Positions 29,618 through 37,677 of a stretch of 64,000 nucleotides of DNA are shown here, one piece after another. A model generated the notes under the pieces. It saw only the letters and a program-made list of their open reading frames with translations. It did not search any database and was not told the DNA's origin. The position numbers were made by a program, and so were the translations under genes. Source of the stretch: Rheinheimera sp. 4Y26. Lineage in GTDB: Bacteria > Pseudomonadota > Gammaproteobacteria > Enterobacterales > Alteromonadaceae. How positions within the stretch are numbered: the stretch's first letter is position 1; every line of letters begins with the position of its first letter. The stretch covers positions 1-64,000 of the forward strand of contig NZ_JAOBWS010000001.1 in the NCBI RefSeq assembly GCF_025245835.1, written 5' to 3'.

Positions 29618-30037
29618 ATGAAACTTCCAACTTTTTTCTGCATCGCCGCTTTGTTGTTTCCCAGTGCTCAGGCGCTGGCGGCTTATCAGCTGGATCTGAA
29701 CATTCAGCAAATCAAAAGCGCACAAGGTACTTTGCATGTGGCGCTGTATAACAACGAAGCCAATTATGAAGCCGGTCAGCAAGCTGTGGCCGTGCATAAA
29801 GTGCCGGTCAGCAGCAACAAGGTGCAGTTGCGGTTTGCCGGTTTAGAGGCCGGCACTTATGCCATTAAAATTATGCATGACGAAAACAATAACGGTGAGC
29901 TGGATAAAAATGTGTTTGGTATTCCGACTGAAGGTTATGGCTTTAGTAATAATGGTGGTCAGTTTGGCCCGTCCAGTTTTAACGAAGCCGCTTTTACGCT
30001 CAGCGCCAATCAGCAGTTAGCCATTCAGCTGCATTAA
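29618..30037 (+). CDS. DUF2141 exported protein
   Basis: The frame is open from 29576, but ATG 29618 follows AGGA and begins a clear signal peptide (about 22 residues, ending ALA-AYQ). The mature part is about 117 residues, with IKSAQGTLHVALYN, GLEAGTYAIKIMHDENNNGELDKNVFGIPTEGYGFSNN and a C-terminal beta strand. Those segments identify DUF2141: small periplasmic beta-sandwich proteins with a DxNxNGxLD calcium-like loop. The function is unknown. Confidence 0.88.
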   Translation: MKLPTFFCIAALLFPSAQALAAYQLDLNIQQIKSAQGTLHVALYNNEANYEAGQQAVAVHKVPVSSNKVQLRFAGLEAGTYAIKIMHDENNNGELDKNVFGIPTEGYGFSNNGGQFGPSSFNEAAFTLSANQQLAIQLH

Positions 30038-30186
30038 TGATGTTGGCAAAAGCCGGGACCTTATTGCGGCTGATCTCAGCCTGTTGCCACTATTGCGATA
30101 AAGTGCCCTGGCTTGCTGTCGGAGTCTGGTCGGCCTGGGCTTAGCTTGTGTTAAACTGGCGGCTCTTCTGATTTGAGCTTTCCGAT

Positions 30187-31047
30187 ATGCACAGCACCGA
30201 TAAACCCCTGCATGGCATCCTTGCCATGTTGCTGGCCGTTTTTATGTTTTCTGGTATGGATGCCAGCATGAAAGCGCTGACCAGCCACTACAGCCCGATG
30301 CAGATCACCTGCTTACGTGCCGCCTGCGCCTGGCCTTTTATTGTGGCCTGGCTGTGGCACGGCGACAGGCTGCAACATTTGCTTGATGCCCGCTGGTCTT
30401 TGCATATTTTCCGCGCTGTACTGGGTGTGGTGATGCTGGCGGCTTTTATTTATGCGTTAAAAACCCTGTCGCTGGCTGATGCTTATGCCATCTTTTTTGC
30501 CGCGCCTTTGCTTATTACTATGTTGTCGGTGTGGTGGTTAAAAGATTATGTGGCGCCCAGGCAATGGGTTGCCATCGCTGTTGGCATGGCTGCTGTGCTT
30601 TATATGCTTAAACCAGAAGGCGACCAGCTGCTGAGTTTAGGTGCGCTGGCGGCGTTATTGTCGGCACTCTGTTATGCCATTTCTGCCATTACGGTGCGCA
30701 TTCTGGCCAAAACCGACCATAGCGGCAATATGGTGTTCTGGCTGATGACGATGATAGGGCTTGGCGCTGGTCTGTTGGCCATTCCTGACTGGCAACCGCT
30801 GCAAGCTGCTCACTGGCCTTATTTTCTTGCTATTGGTTTAACCGGCGCTATTGGCCAGGTGTTTATTACCGAAGCTTTCCGGCTGGCACCCCCTTCGGTG
30901 ATTGCCCCTTTTGAATATACCGCGCTGGTCTGGGGCTTAGGCTTTGACATCCTGCTCTGGCAAGTCTGGCCTGATGCCACTTTGTTAATTGGCGCTTCGG
31001 TGATTATGGCCAGTGGTCTTTATCTGATTTGGCAGGAAAGGCGTTAA
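30187..31047 (+). CDS. EamA/DMT-superfamily transporter
   Basis: The protein has 286 residues and ten predicted membrane helices in two homologous EamA halves (about 10-140 and 150-285). A TVRILAKTDH linker separates the repeats, and the APPSVIAPFEYTALVWG segment in the second half is typical of S-adenosylmethionine/RhaT-like DMT exporters. The substrate cannot be predicted. It is monocistronic and ends before a strong bidirectional terminator. Confidence 0.9.
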   Translation: MHSTDKPLHGILAMLLAVFMFSGMDASMKALTSHYSPMQITCLRAACAWPFIVAWLWHGDRLQHLLDARWSLHIFRAVLGVVMLAAFIYALKTLSLADAYAIFFAAPLLITMLSVWWLKDYVAPRQWVAIAVGMAAVLYMLKPEGDQLLSLGALAALLSALCYAISAITVRILAKTDHSGNMVFWLMTMIGLGAGLLAIPDWQPLQAAHWPYFLAIGLTGAIGQVFITEAFRLAPPSVIAPFEYTALVWGLGFDILLWQVWPDATLLIGASVIMASGLYLIWQERR

Positions 31048-31102
31048 GGCCATTGTTGAAATGGCTGCTGCCAGCAGCGTTGGCAAAATGCAGGCAGATT
31101 AC

Positions 31103-31135
31103 AAAAAGCCGGCGCTTTGATAGCGCCGGTTTTTT
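31103..31135. terminator. Bidirectional terminator
   Basis: CCGGCGCT (31109-31116) pairs with AGCGCCGG (31122-31129), with an A run before and six T after. It separates the convergent transporter and GST genes and can stop transcription from both sides. Confidence 0.9.
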
Positions 31136-31155
31136 ATCAAAAGTGCAGCGGCAAC

Positions 31156-31842
31156 TTAACCCAGCCGTAAATCAGACTTTATGATGCCAGCTGCCCGCAT
31201 TTCATCTTCATGGCCTTCGTCGCGCCAGCTTTCGTTCAGTGCCGCTTCGTACCAGCTTTGCATACCGGGCAAGGCCAGCATCCGTTTGGCATAGGCCATG
31301 GAAGGAGCGCTCAGCTCCAGACCATAACTCTGGATGCGAAACACTACAGGCGCAAAAAACGCATCTACAGCGCTAAAGCTGTTGCCGGCTAAAAAAGGCC
31401 CGCCAAATTCAGTTAAACCTTGCTGCCATAAGGCATCAATACGCTGCACATCTTTGGCCAAAGCCGCCGGATACTGATGCAGCTTGACCCTGACACCACA
31501 GTTCATGCCACAGATATTACGCAGCGCAGAAAAACCGGCGTGCATTTCACTGGCAGCACAACGGGCATAGTTACGGGCTTTGGCATCTGCCGGCCAGACG
31601 CCCTGGTGTCGCTCTGCTAAATATTCCACTATCGCCAGCGATTCCCACACCACAGTCTCGCCGTCGTGCAAACAAGGCACTTTGGCGGTGGGGGAAAAAC
31701 GGCTGAAGTTGGCAAAGTTATCCGGCAAAAACTGCTGTAGCTGCTCGGTAAAAGGGATGTTCAGTTCGGTCAGTAATAACCAGGGCCGCAGCGACCAGGA
31801 CGAATAGTTTTTATTGGCGATATAAAGCTGATACACAAACAC
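31156..31842 (-). CDS. Glutathione S-transferase family protein
   Basis: The protein has 228 residues, the standard GST length. The N-terminal thioredoxin-like half has NKNYSSWSLRPWLLL, where the serine or tyrosine region would activate glutathione, AKVPCLHDG with the cis-proline, and ESLAIVEYLAE, which binds the gamma-glutamyl group. The C-terminal half is helical (SAVDAFFAPVVFR). The group resembles YfcF/zeta-like bacterial GSTs. The substrate is unknown. Its start is followed by about 220 bp with no gene. Confidence 0.9.
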   Translation of the reverse strand: MFVYQLYIANKNYSSWSLRPWLLLTELNIPFTEQLQQFLPDNFANFSRFSPTAKVPCLHDGETVVWESLAIVEYLAERHQGVWPADAKARNYARCAASEMHAGFSALRNICGMNCGVRVKLHQYPAALAKDVQRIDALWQQGLTEFGGPFLAGNSFSAVDAFFAPVVFRIQSYGLELSAPSMAYAKRMLALPGMQSWYEAALNESWRDEGHEDEMRAAGIIKSDLRLG

Positions 31843-32062
31843 CTCCTTGCTGATGAAGTGATTACAGTACGCCGCTCAGAGCACGTGCTCAAGCGCTGAA
31901 CCCTGGTAAATTTGTGAATATCTGTTGTGTTCGGTGTGGGTGCCATTGTTACCCTCAGGTCGTGGCCTGGCCTTCTTGTTGATGTTCGCTGAAATCAGGG
32001 CTGAGGAAGCGTAGTTGTTTTTGGGTGCAAAATCGCCAGTCCGGTGGTTACTTGGCTATAGA

Positions 32063-33382
32063 CTAAGCCGGTCTTTGTGCCACAACGAGAGCACCATCGA
32101 CATCTTGACCCCCTTCAAGCCGGGGGACTATGTCTTGCATCAGCTTGATGCTAAAACCTGCGCCTTGCAGTGCTGCAGACAGATAGCGCTGTTGGTGACA
32201 GTAACGCCCGTTTTCCTGCAAGAGATAGGCAGGTGTTGCTTCGCTGCTGCGATACTGTTCGACGCTGAAAATAAAAAAGCCGGTTGGTTGCAACACCTGA
32301 AAAACGTTCGCGAAAACCTGCTGCAGATCGCCAAAATAAACCAGAGTATCAGCGCAGATCACGTAGTGAAATTGTCTGGCGCAGTGCTGCATATAATCAG
32401 ACAACTCTGCTTCATGCAGCTCGTCGTAGAGTTGACGCTGCGCTGCTTTGGCCAGCATTTTCCCGGACAAATCCACCCCAACAAGGCTACGGGTCAGTTG
32501 CTTCACATAGGGCGCGCAGAGTCCGGTACCGCAGCCAATATCCAAAACGTCGATTGGCGCGGCAAACTGTTGAGCGCTGGCGATGAGTTGTTCACAGATT
32601 AGTTCTGGCACCTGATACTGCAACTGAGCAAGCGCCTGGTCAAAATAAGCAGAGTAGCTGTCAAAGGTTTGTTTTATATATGAATCTGATGACCTTTGTG
32701 GAATATCCTGATGGCTGTAGGACGCCAGTAAATGCTGTGCCATGGCATCCTTTGGGTTTGTTATCAGGAGCGCCTGCAGCAGTTCGATAGCTTCGGCCGG
32801 GCGGTCGGATTTGTGCAGAACCTGGGCAAGACGAATGGTTGTCACATTGTTGTGTGGATCCAGTGACAATGCCCGCCGAAAGGCAAGCTCAGCCTGAGCC
32901 CATTGTTTTATGTCTGCATAAATATTGCCGAGCGTATGCAGGGCAATTGAATGATCAGGCTGGATAAACAAAGCGCGCTGGACAAACTTCAGCGCGTCGC
33001 CTGTGTGTTTGGTTTCACGTAACACAACCGCCATATTCACCAGCGCCTGAACATGGTTAGGCGCTACGGCCAGCACTCGTGTGTACAGCGCCTGCGCCTG
33101 GGCAACACGCTCGGTTTCTTTGTAAATATTGGCTAAGTTGTTCATTGCATCCAAATACAGTGGAGCGACCGATAGCGAGCGCAGTATATGGGCAACAGCA
33201 GCCTCAGGTTGGCCTGTCTGATAAAACGCCAGCCCTAAGTAATGTAATGCGTCTGGTTGGCTGGGTGCTGTGCGCAATATTTTTTTGTATGCCGCCATGG
33301 CCTGAGGTAATTGGCCATTTTTGTGCAGCGTTCGGGCTTCAGCGATGGCATTAGTAATTTTATTCTGCTTGCTGGTCGACAT
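32063..33382 (-). CDS. TPR-repeat protein fused to a class I SAM methyltransferase
   Basis: The start is ATG 33382 after AAAAGGG; a TTG six bases upstream is also in frame. The protein has 439 residues. Residues about 10-240 form six to seven tetratricopeptide repeats (for example DALHYLGLAFYQTGQPEAAV). Residues about 275-430 are a Rossmann methyltransferase with motif I VLDIGCGTGLCAPY, an acidic post-motif GVDLSG, and motif II ADTLVYFGDL. The TPR part probably selects a protein or peptide partner to be methylated; the substrate is unknown. It is a single gene with an AT-rich upstream region. Confidence 0.9.
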   Translation of the reverse strand: MSTSKQNKITNAIAEARTLHKNGQLPQAMAAYKKILRTAPSQPDALHYLGLAFYQTGQPEAAVAHILRSLSVAPLYLDAMNNLANIYKETERVAQAQALYTRVLAVAPNHVQALVNMAVVLRETKHTGDALKFVQRALFIQPDHSIALHTLGNIYADIKQWAQAELAFRRALSLDPHNNVTTIRLAQVLHKSDRPAEAIELLQALLITNPKDAMAQHLLASYSHQDIPQRSSDSYIKQTFDSYSAYFDQALAQLQYQVPELICEQLIASAQQFAAPIDVLDIGCGTGLCAPYVKQLTRSLVGVDLSGKMLAKAAQRQLYDELHEAELSDYMQHCARQFHYVICADTLVYFGDLQQVFANVFQVLQPTGFFIFSVEQYRSSEATPAYLLQENGRYCHQQRYLSAALQGAGFSIKLMQDIVPRLEGGQDVDGALVVAQRPA

Positions 33383-34031
33383 ATGCAACCCTTTTGATTC
33401 ATTTTTATTACATTTATTATGTTCACTTTATTTGGTGACACGACCTGTGCGTTATCAGCAGGTGCTCAACCTTTATAGACCCTGGCATTAAAAATAAACA
33501 CCGGTCTGGCCAGAAAAACATTTAAAAGTAGAACGCCGGAATGGACGGATACCGGCATTATTGTTTGGTTGTGTTTTTTATAAATTTTCATATTGAGGCA
33601 CAAATGCCAATACTCTTATTTTAAATTATGCTTTTTGTAAATTTAGGTAATATGAATGTTAATTGTTCGGTGGTGGTAATTTTTGAATAAGCGTAAATAA
33701 AATTAGGCGCTGATGTCAGGTTTTTATGCAATCTTCATTTGGTTTTGAGTAATAAAATATTGTAAATAACTAATTTTATTTTGTTTTTAATCTGTGGCTT
33801 CAAATATGCATCGCCGCGCACGGTGGTGATGTTTAAATTATTATCTGAGTATTAAATATTTTATTCCGCCAGAATCAAGCCTGTCAGTTTATTGAATCAC
33901 AACATTCAGACACCGGCTTGCCCTCAAGTCTTGTCCATCAGGAACTGCAGTAGTCCCAGAGGTCCCGATGTATGGAAAATTCATTTAACTTGATGATAGA
34001 TAATCGAAAATAACATAACCAAAGGTGATTT
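33383..34031. other. Gene-free AT-rich intergenic stretch
   Basis: About 650 bases, mostly AT-rich, separate the divergent TPR-methyltransferase and Hcp-like genes. An imperfect hairpin GCCGG / CCGGC lies near 33536-33562. No ORF, repeat or riboswitch consensus that I recognise is present. It must carry the promoters of both flanking units. Confidence 0.5.
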
Positions 34032-34583
34032 ATGAAAACAGGACATTTTGTTGCTCAATATGTTTTTACAATAGCCACTGCGACCACCTTACTGATCACA
34101 CCCATTACAGCTTCGGCTGCTGTTGATATGTTTTTAAAGATAGAAGGCATTCCGGGCGAAACGACGGACAAAGCGAACATCGGAAGTGTTGATATTCTTG
34201 CCTGGTCTGAAGGGCTGTCCCAATCGGGCACCACCCATTTGGGAGGTGGAGCCGGCGCAGGGAAAGTGAATGTACAGGACATCAGTTTTACCAAGTATTT
34301 AGATAGCTCTAGTCCAGTGTTGCGCCAATATATCAGCAGCGGTTCTATTATTCCAAGCGCCATACTCACGGTCAGAAGTGGCGGTGAGATCCCGCAGGTT
34401 TTCTTTAAAATTGAAATGAAAAATATCCTGATCAGTAGTGTCTCGGCTGGTGGCAGTGGCGGTGAAGATCGTCTGACTGAAAATCTTACGCTTAATTTTG
34501 CAGAGGTACGCTGGACTTATATCAAACCAAATGGTGCCGAAGTAACGGCGGGTTGGAATATTCCAGAAAATAAACCTCTTTAA
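34032..34583 (+). CDS. Exported Hcp-like protein
   Basis: The protein has 183 residues. An N-terminal signal peptide (about 29 residues, ending ASA) precedes a domain with the full set of Hcp family landmarks: DMFLKIEGIPGE, ILAWSEGLSQSG, GGGAGAGKVNVQDISFTKYLD, AILTVRSGG and SAGGSGGEDRLTENLTLNFAEV. Hcp normally forms the tube of the type VI secretion system and has no signal sequence. This copy should go through Sec to the periplasm or outside, and no T6SS gene is in the window. AAAGGTG precedes ATG 34032. It is the first of three closely spaced exported-protein genes. Confidence 0.9.
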   Translation: MKTGHFVAQYVFTIATATTLLITPITASAAVDMFLKIEGIPGETTDKANIGSVDILAWSEGLSQSGTTHLGGGAGAGKVNVQDISFTKYLDSSSPVLRQYISSGSIIPSAILTVRSGGEIPQVFFKIEMKNILISSVSAGGSGGEDRLTENLTLNFAEVRWTYIKPNGAEVTAGWNIPENKPL

Positions 34584-34618
34584 TTACTCAATAAGCCAAT
34601 TTTGGAGGAGTACATTAA

Positions 34619-35509
34619 ATGAGGCTATTGCCAAATATTCTATTGCGAATGTTCTTCTTGTGTATTTGTACAACAATGTTCGTGTCTGGTTTTGCAGTGG
34701 CTGAAAACATTGATACAAAAGTTGTCATCGATCACAATAATTTTACTTTGGTGAGTTCCCGCCGGGTAACCAGAACAGTCAGCGAATACAGTATCAGGGC
34801 TGTCGCAACCAATTTGACTGCAGTTGAAATCAAAAATGTGACGGCGAAATTAATTTCAACCCCCCCGAACATCAAGGTGATTGACGGTAACCTGAGTTTT
34901 GGGGTGTTAGCACCCAATGCAAGTGCAACAAGTAGCGATGAATTTACTATCCAGATTGATCTGCGCCAGAGTTATTCATTGGCGGATCTGAAATGGGAAG
35001 TGAATGGAGAGCTGGCGCCGCCTGTGTCCGCACCCTCTGCGGTCGGTATTTTTATGCGTATCGATAATCATGTGATCAAAGGTGACGTCGTTCATAAGAG
35101 TCATAAAGACTGGATTGAGCTGTTGGCCTGGTCAGAAGGCTCGTCAAATACAGGCACAACCCATCAAGGTGGAACCACAACAGGGACATTTAGTTTGGGT
35201 GATGTGGGCGTGACTAAACTGTTAGATTCAGCCAGTCTGCCACTCAGAATGGCGATCGCATCAGGTCGTTATTTTGACGAAGTCCAGATTGATGTCATCA
35301 AATCCTGTGGTGGTAATAAATATACACAATACGCGATAACGTTAAATCAGGTGCTGGTCACCTCTTTAAGTGCCAGTGCGTCCGGTGGCGTGGATAATTT
35401 GGCCGAATATGTCACATTAAATACCGCCAGCATAGAAACCATGTACACCCCGGTCGATCGCGATTGTAGGTTAGAAGACCCTATCTATTCTTTAGTTTCA
35501 TATGAGTAG
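34619..35509 (+). CDS. Exported protein: beta-sandwich domain plus C-terminal Hcp-like domain
   Basis: The protein has 296 residues. A signal peptide (about 28 residues, ending VAEN) is followed by a beta-rich domain of about 110 residues (FTLVSSRRVTRTVSEYSIRA and FGVLAPNASATSSDEFTI). That resembles conserved-repeat Ig-like modules. Residues about 140-290 are a second Hcp-like domain (GIFMRIDNHVIKGD, ELLAWSEGSSNTGTTHQGG, LGDVGVTKLLDSAS, ASGGVDNLAEYVTLN). It is paralogous to the preceding gene but more diverged. GGAGGAG lies about nine bases before the ATG, 35 bp after the previous stop, so the two are cotranscribed. Confidence 0.82.
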   Translation: MRLLPNILLRMFFLCICTTMFVSGFAVAENIDTKVVIDHNNFTLVSSRRVTRTVSEYSIRAVATNLTAVEIKNVTAKLISTPPNIKVIDGNLSFGVLAPNASATSSDEFTIQIDLRQSYSLADLKWEVNGELAPPVSAPSAVGIFMRIDNHVIKGDVVHKSHKDWIELLAWSEGSSNTGTTHQGGTTTGTFSLGDVGVTKLLDSASLPLRMAIASGRYFDEVQIDVIKSCGGNKYTQYAITLNQVLVTSLSASASGGVDNLAEYVTLNTASIETMYTPVDRDCRLEDPIYSLVSYE

Positions 35510-35541
35510 GCAGTTTGCCTGCATTAAAAATAGGAAGCGAT

Positions 35542-36093
35542 ATGAGTATGCAAAAGATGTTATTTAGTTTTATTTGTTACTTAGTGCTTAGCTTTCAGCC
35601 GGCATGGGCAACAATCATTACTGCGACCACCTCAAATATTTCCGGCAATAGTTGGGAGTCGCGTTACACCATCAACAATAACACCGGCTCTGCGATTAAA
35701 TGGTTCACCATTTATTTTGATTTTAATCATTACAGCAATCTGGTTTATATCCCAACTGCGGAAGTCGGTGTGGACTGGGATGTATTCTCAGTTGAACCCT
35801 TCCTCAGTAGCGATGGTTTTGTCGACGCCTTTTCATTTGGCGATGGTATTGGCATCGGACAAAGCCTGACCAACTTTGTGGTGCGATATCAGTTCTCAGG
35901 ACAATATTTACCCATAATGCAGAGTTTTGAAGTGTATGACCCCGATGCGCTGGAGCCGACACTGCTTGATTTTGGTGACGTGGAGATCACAGCAGTGCCA
36001 CAGCCCCCGGTATTGTGGTTGTTTGCGGCAGGGTTTATCTGTCTGCTGTTAAAACGCAAAGGCCCTTTAGCGTTAATTCGCCGCCGAATCTGA
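35542..36093 (+). CDS. Exported protein with PEP-CTERM-like C-terminal anchor
   Basis: ATG 35542 follows AGGAAG; the frame also opens at TTG 35515, which I reject. The protein has 183 residues, with a signal peptide ending PAWA and a beta-rich body. Its tail is VPQPPVLWLFAAGFICLLLK, then basic residues: a Pro-containing motif, a hydrophobic helix and a basic end. That layout matches PEP-CTERM sorting signals cut by an exosortase, with QP where PEP is usual. No exosortase gene is in the window. It ends the Hcp-like trio. Confidence 0.75.
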   Translation: MSMQKMLFSFICYLVLSFQPAWATIITATTSNISGNSWESRYTINNNTGSAIKWFTIYFDFNHYSNLVYIPTAEVGVDWDVFSVEPFLSSDGFVDAFSFGDGIGIGQSLTNFVVRYQFSGQYLPIMQSFEVYDPDALEPTLLDFGDVEITAVPQPPVLWLFAAGFICLLLKRKGPLALIRRRI

Positions 36094-36462
36094 TAAGGAC
36101 GATACAGATAAAAGGCGGGGGCGAACCGTCGAGGTAGCATCTTTGTTGGCCGTTTAAAGGCCTGGTTTTGCCCGGTTGTTTTACCTCGCCGGCGTGAAAA
36201 TACAGTGTGTGCACTAAAAAGCCCTGTCAGAAGACCGGGCTTTTTCTTGCGCACTGACATGGTGCCACATGTCTTGTCATCTGTTTTTATCAGTGACAGT
36301 CACAAGGAGAGCCCTCAGCGCAGTCGTCCTTGTTGTCGATATGATGCTGTCGCGACAGGGCGGCTTTTTGGCACAAAATGCTGGCACATGGCTGGGGTTT
36401 AACTGCACCGGGCCAACGATTTGTGTATGGTGTAAAAAACAGAAGCAATGGAGTGATGTGGA
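36094..36462. other. Intergenic stretch after the exported trio
   Basis: It contains the terminator at 36218-36247 and, further on, an inverted CTGTCGCGACAG near 36347. No coding ORF fits; the small ORFs here shadow the flanking genes. Confidence 0.45.
36218..36247. terminator. Terminator after the Hcp-like/PEP-CTERM operon
   Basis: AAAGCCC and GGGCTTT arms (36218-36224 and 36237-36243) close over a short GTC/GAC inner stem and are followed by a T tract. A-rich sequence on the left allows use on either strand. Confidence 0.75.
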
Positions 36463-36837
36463 ATGGATTTTCAGCAATGCCGTGATTATTGCCTGATGCA
36501 ATTGCAAAGTAGCGAAGATTTCCCTTTTGGCCCCGATATTTATGTGTACAAGGTGGTTGGGAAAATATTCGCTATTTTAAGTGAAAACCTGGTACCCGGC
36601 ACTCCGGCTAAAGTGGCCAGCCTGAATTTAAAATGCGACCCAACCGAAGCTTTGATGCTGCGGCAAATTTTCCCGGCCATTACACCGGGTTACCATATGA
36701 ATAAACAACACTGGAATACGGTGTTGCTGGATAAGTCGGTGCCGGACAACGAAGTCAAACGCATGATTGAGCAGTCTTATCAGCTGGTGGTCAATACTTT
36801 GCCCAAAGCAAAAAGACCACGCCTGAGCCAGCCCTGA
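36463..36837 (+). CDS. MmcQ/YjbR family protein
   Basis: The protein has 124 residues, the normal length for the MmcQ/YjbR family (double-wing DNA-binding-like fold). Landmarks are GPDIYVYKVVGKIFAIL near residue 25, NLKCDPTEALMLRQIFPAITPGYHMNKQHW near 55, and VKRMIEQSYQLVVNTLPKAKR at the C-terminus. A GGAG lies 11 bases before the ATG. The cellular function of the family is not settled. It is a single gene. Confidence 0.9.
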   Translation: MDFQQCRDYCLMQLQSSEDFPFGPDIYVYKVVGKIFAILSENLVPGTPAKVASLNLKCDPTEALMLRQIFPAITPGYHMNKQHWNTVLLDKSVPDNEVKRMIEQSYQLVVNTLPKAKRPRLSQP

Positions 36838-36959
36838 AACCAAATGGCAAAAAGGCGGAAATTGCCAGAGCGCTGAAAAAAATGACTGTTTTCACGCTGG
36901 TTGCTGTAATGTTCTGCGGTTAAGGTATGGCAGGTCTTTTACTGTCAAAGGAAACTCAA

Positions 36960-37580
36960 ATGACACACTGCCCGCAACTGAAGTTATTTCACAACCCACA
37001 AAGCCGTTCGTCCGGTATCCGCATCCTGCTGGAAGAACTTGAACTGCCCTGTGCTATTGAACTGGTTGATTTTAAAAACAAACCTGAAGCCTTATTGGCA
37101 GCCAATCCGCTTGGCAAAGTGCCAACCTTGCTGGCAGACGATGCAGTGGTCAGTGAGCAAATTGCCATAGTGCAGTTTTTAGCTGAGCTGGCACCTGGCA
37201 AAAACTTAAGCCCTTCAGTGGGCGATCCGCTGCGTGGTCCTTATTTACGGGCGCTGGCGCTTTATGGCAGCAGTTTTGAACCGGCCATGATCGATAAAGC
37301 GCAAAAACGCGATGGTGGCTCGCCCGGTATGAGTGCTTATGGCAGTGTTGAAACGGTGGAAGCTTTGGTGCGCACCCAACTCAGTAAAGGCCCCTGGTGG
37401 CTGGGCGAGCGTTTTACCGCTGCCGATGTGCTCTGGGGTTCTTCATTAAGCTGGATCACCCAGTTTGGCCTGATGGCCAAAACGCCGGAAGTGGCTGCTT
37501 ATATTGAACGTTTTTTGCAGCGCCCTGCGGTTATTATGGCGCGGGCGAAAGACGCAGCAGACGCGGCAAAACTGGCCTGA
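36960..37580 (+). CDS. Glutathione S-transferase family protein
   Basis: The frame opens at 36927 but the start is ATG 36960, after AAAGGAAA. The protein has 206 residues. The thioredoxin half has FHNPQSRSSGIRILLEEL with an active-site serine, GKVPTLLADD with the cis-proline, and SEQIAIVQFLAE. The C-terminal helical half has WWLGERFTAADVLWGSSLSW, typical of bacterial GSTs. It differs from the GST at 31156. The substrate is unknown. Confidence 0.9.
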   Translation: MTHCPQLKLFHNPQSRSSGIRILLEELELPCAIELVDFKNKPEALLAANPLGKVPTLLADDAVVSEQIAIVQFLAELAPGKNLSPSVGDPLRGPYLRALALYGSSFEPAMIDKAQKRDGGSPGMSAYGSVETVEALVRTQLSKGPWWLGERFTAADVLWGSSLSWITQFGLMAKTPEVAAYIERFLQRPAVIMARAKDAADAAKLA

Positions 37581-37645
37581 TGTGGTGGCACAAGCCGGGC
37601 AAGCGGCCTGAGCTTCTGCATTTTTGCCACTTTTACGGTTATGAT

Positions 37646-37677
37646 AAGCCCTGATTATTTCTCAGGGCTTGGTTTTT
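37646..37677 (+). promoter_or_regulatory. Terminator-like hairpin abutting the sbcD start
   Basis: AAGCCCTGA (37646-37654) pairs perfectly with TCAGGGCTT (37662-37670), then GG and five T. The T tract runs straight into the sbcD ATG at 37678. The only SD-like AGGG of sbcD lies inside the right arm. It could be the GST terminator, an attenuator, or an occluder of the sbcD ribosome site. Confidence 0.6.

Noticed and set aside
36269-36496. 75-codon plus-strand ORF before the YjbR gene
   Set aside because: It overlaps the start of the well-supported YjbR-family gene in another frame and has no SD.
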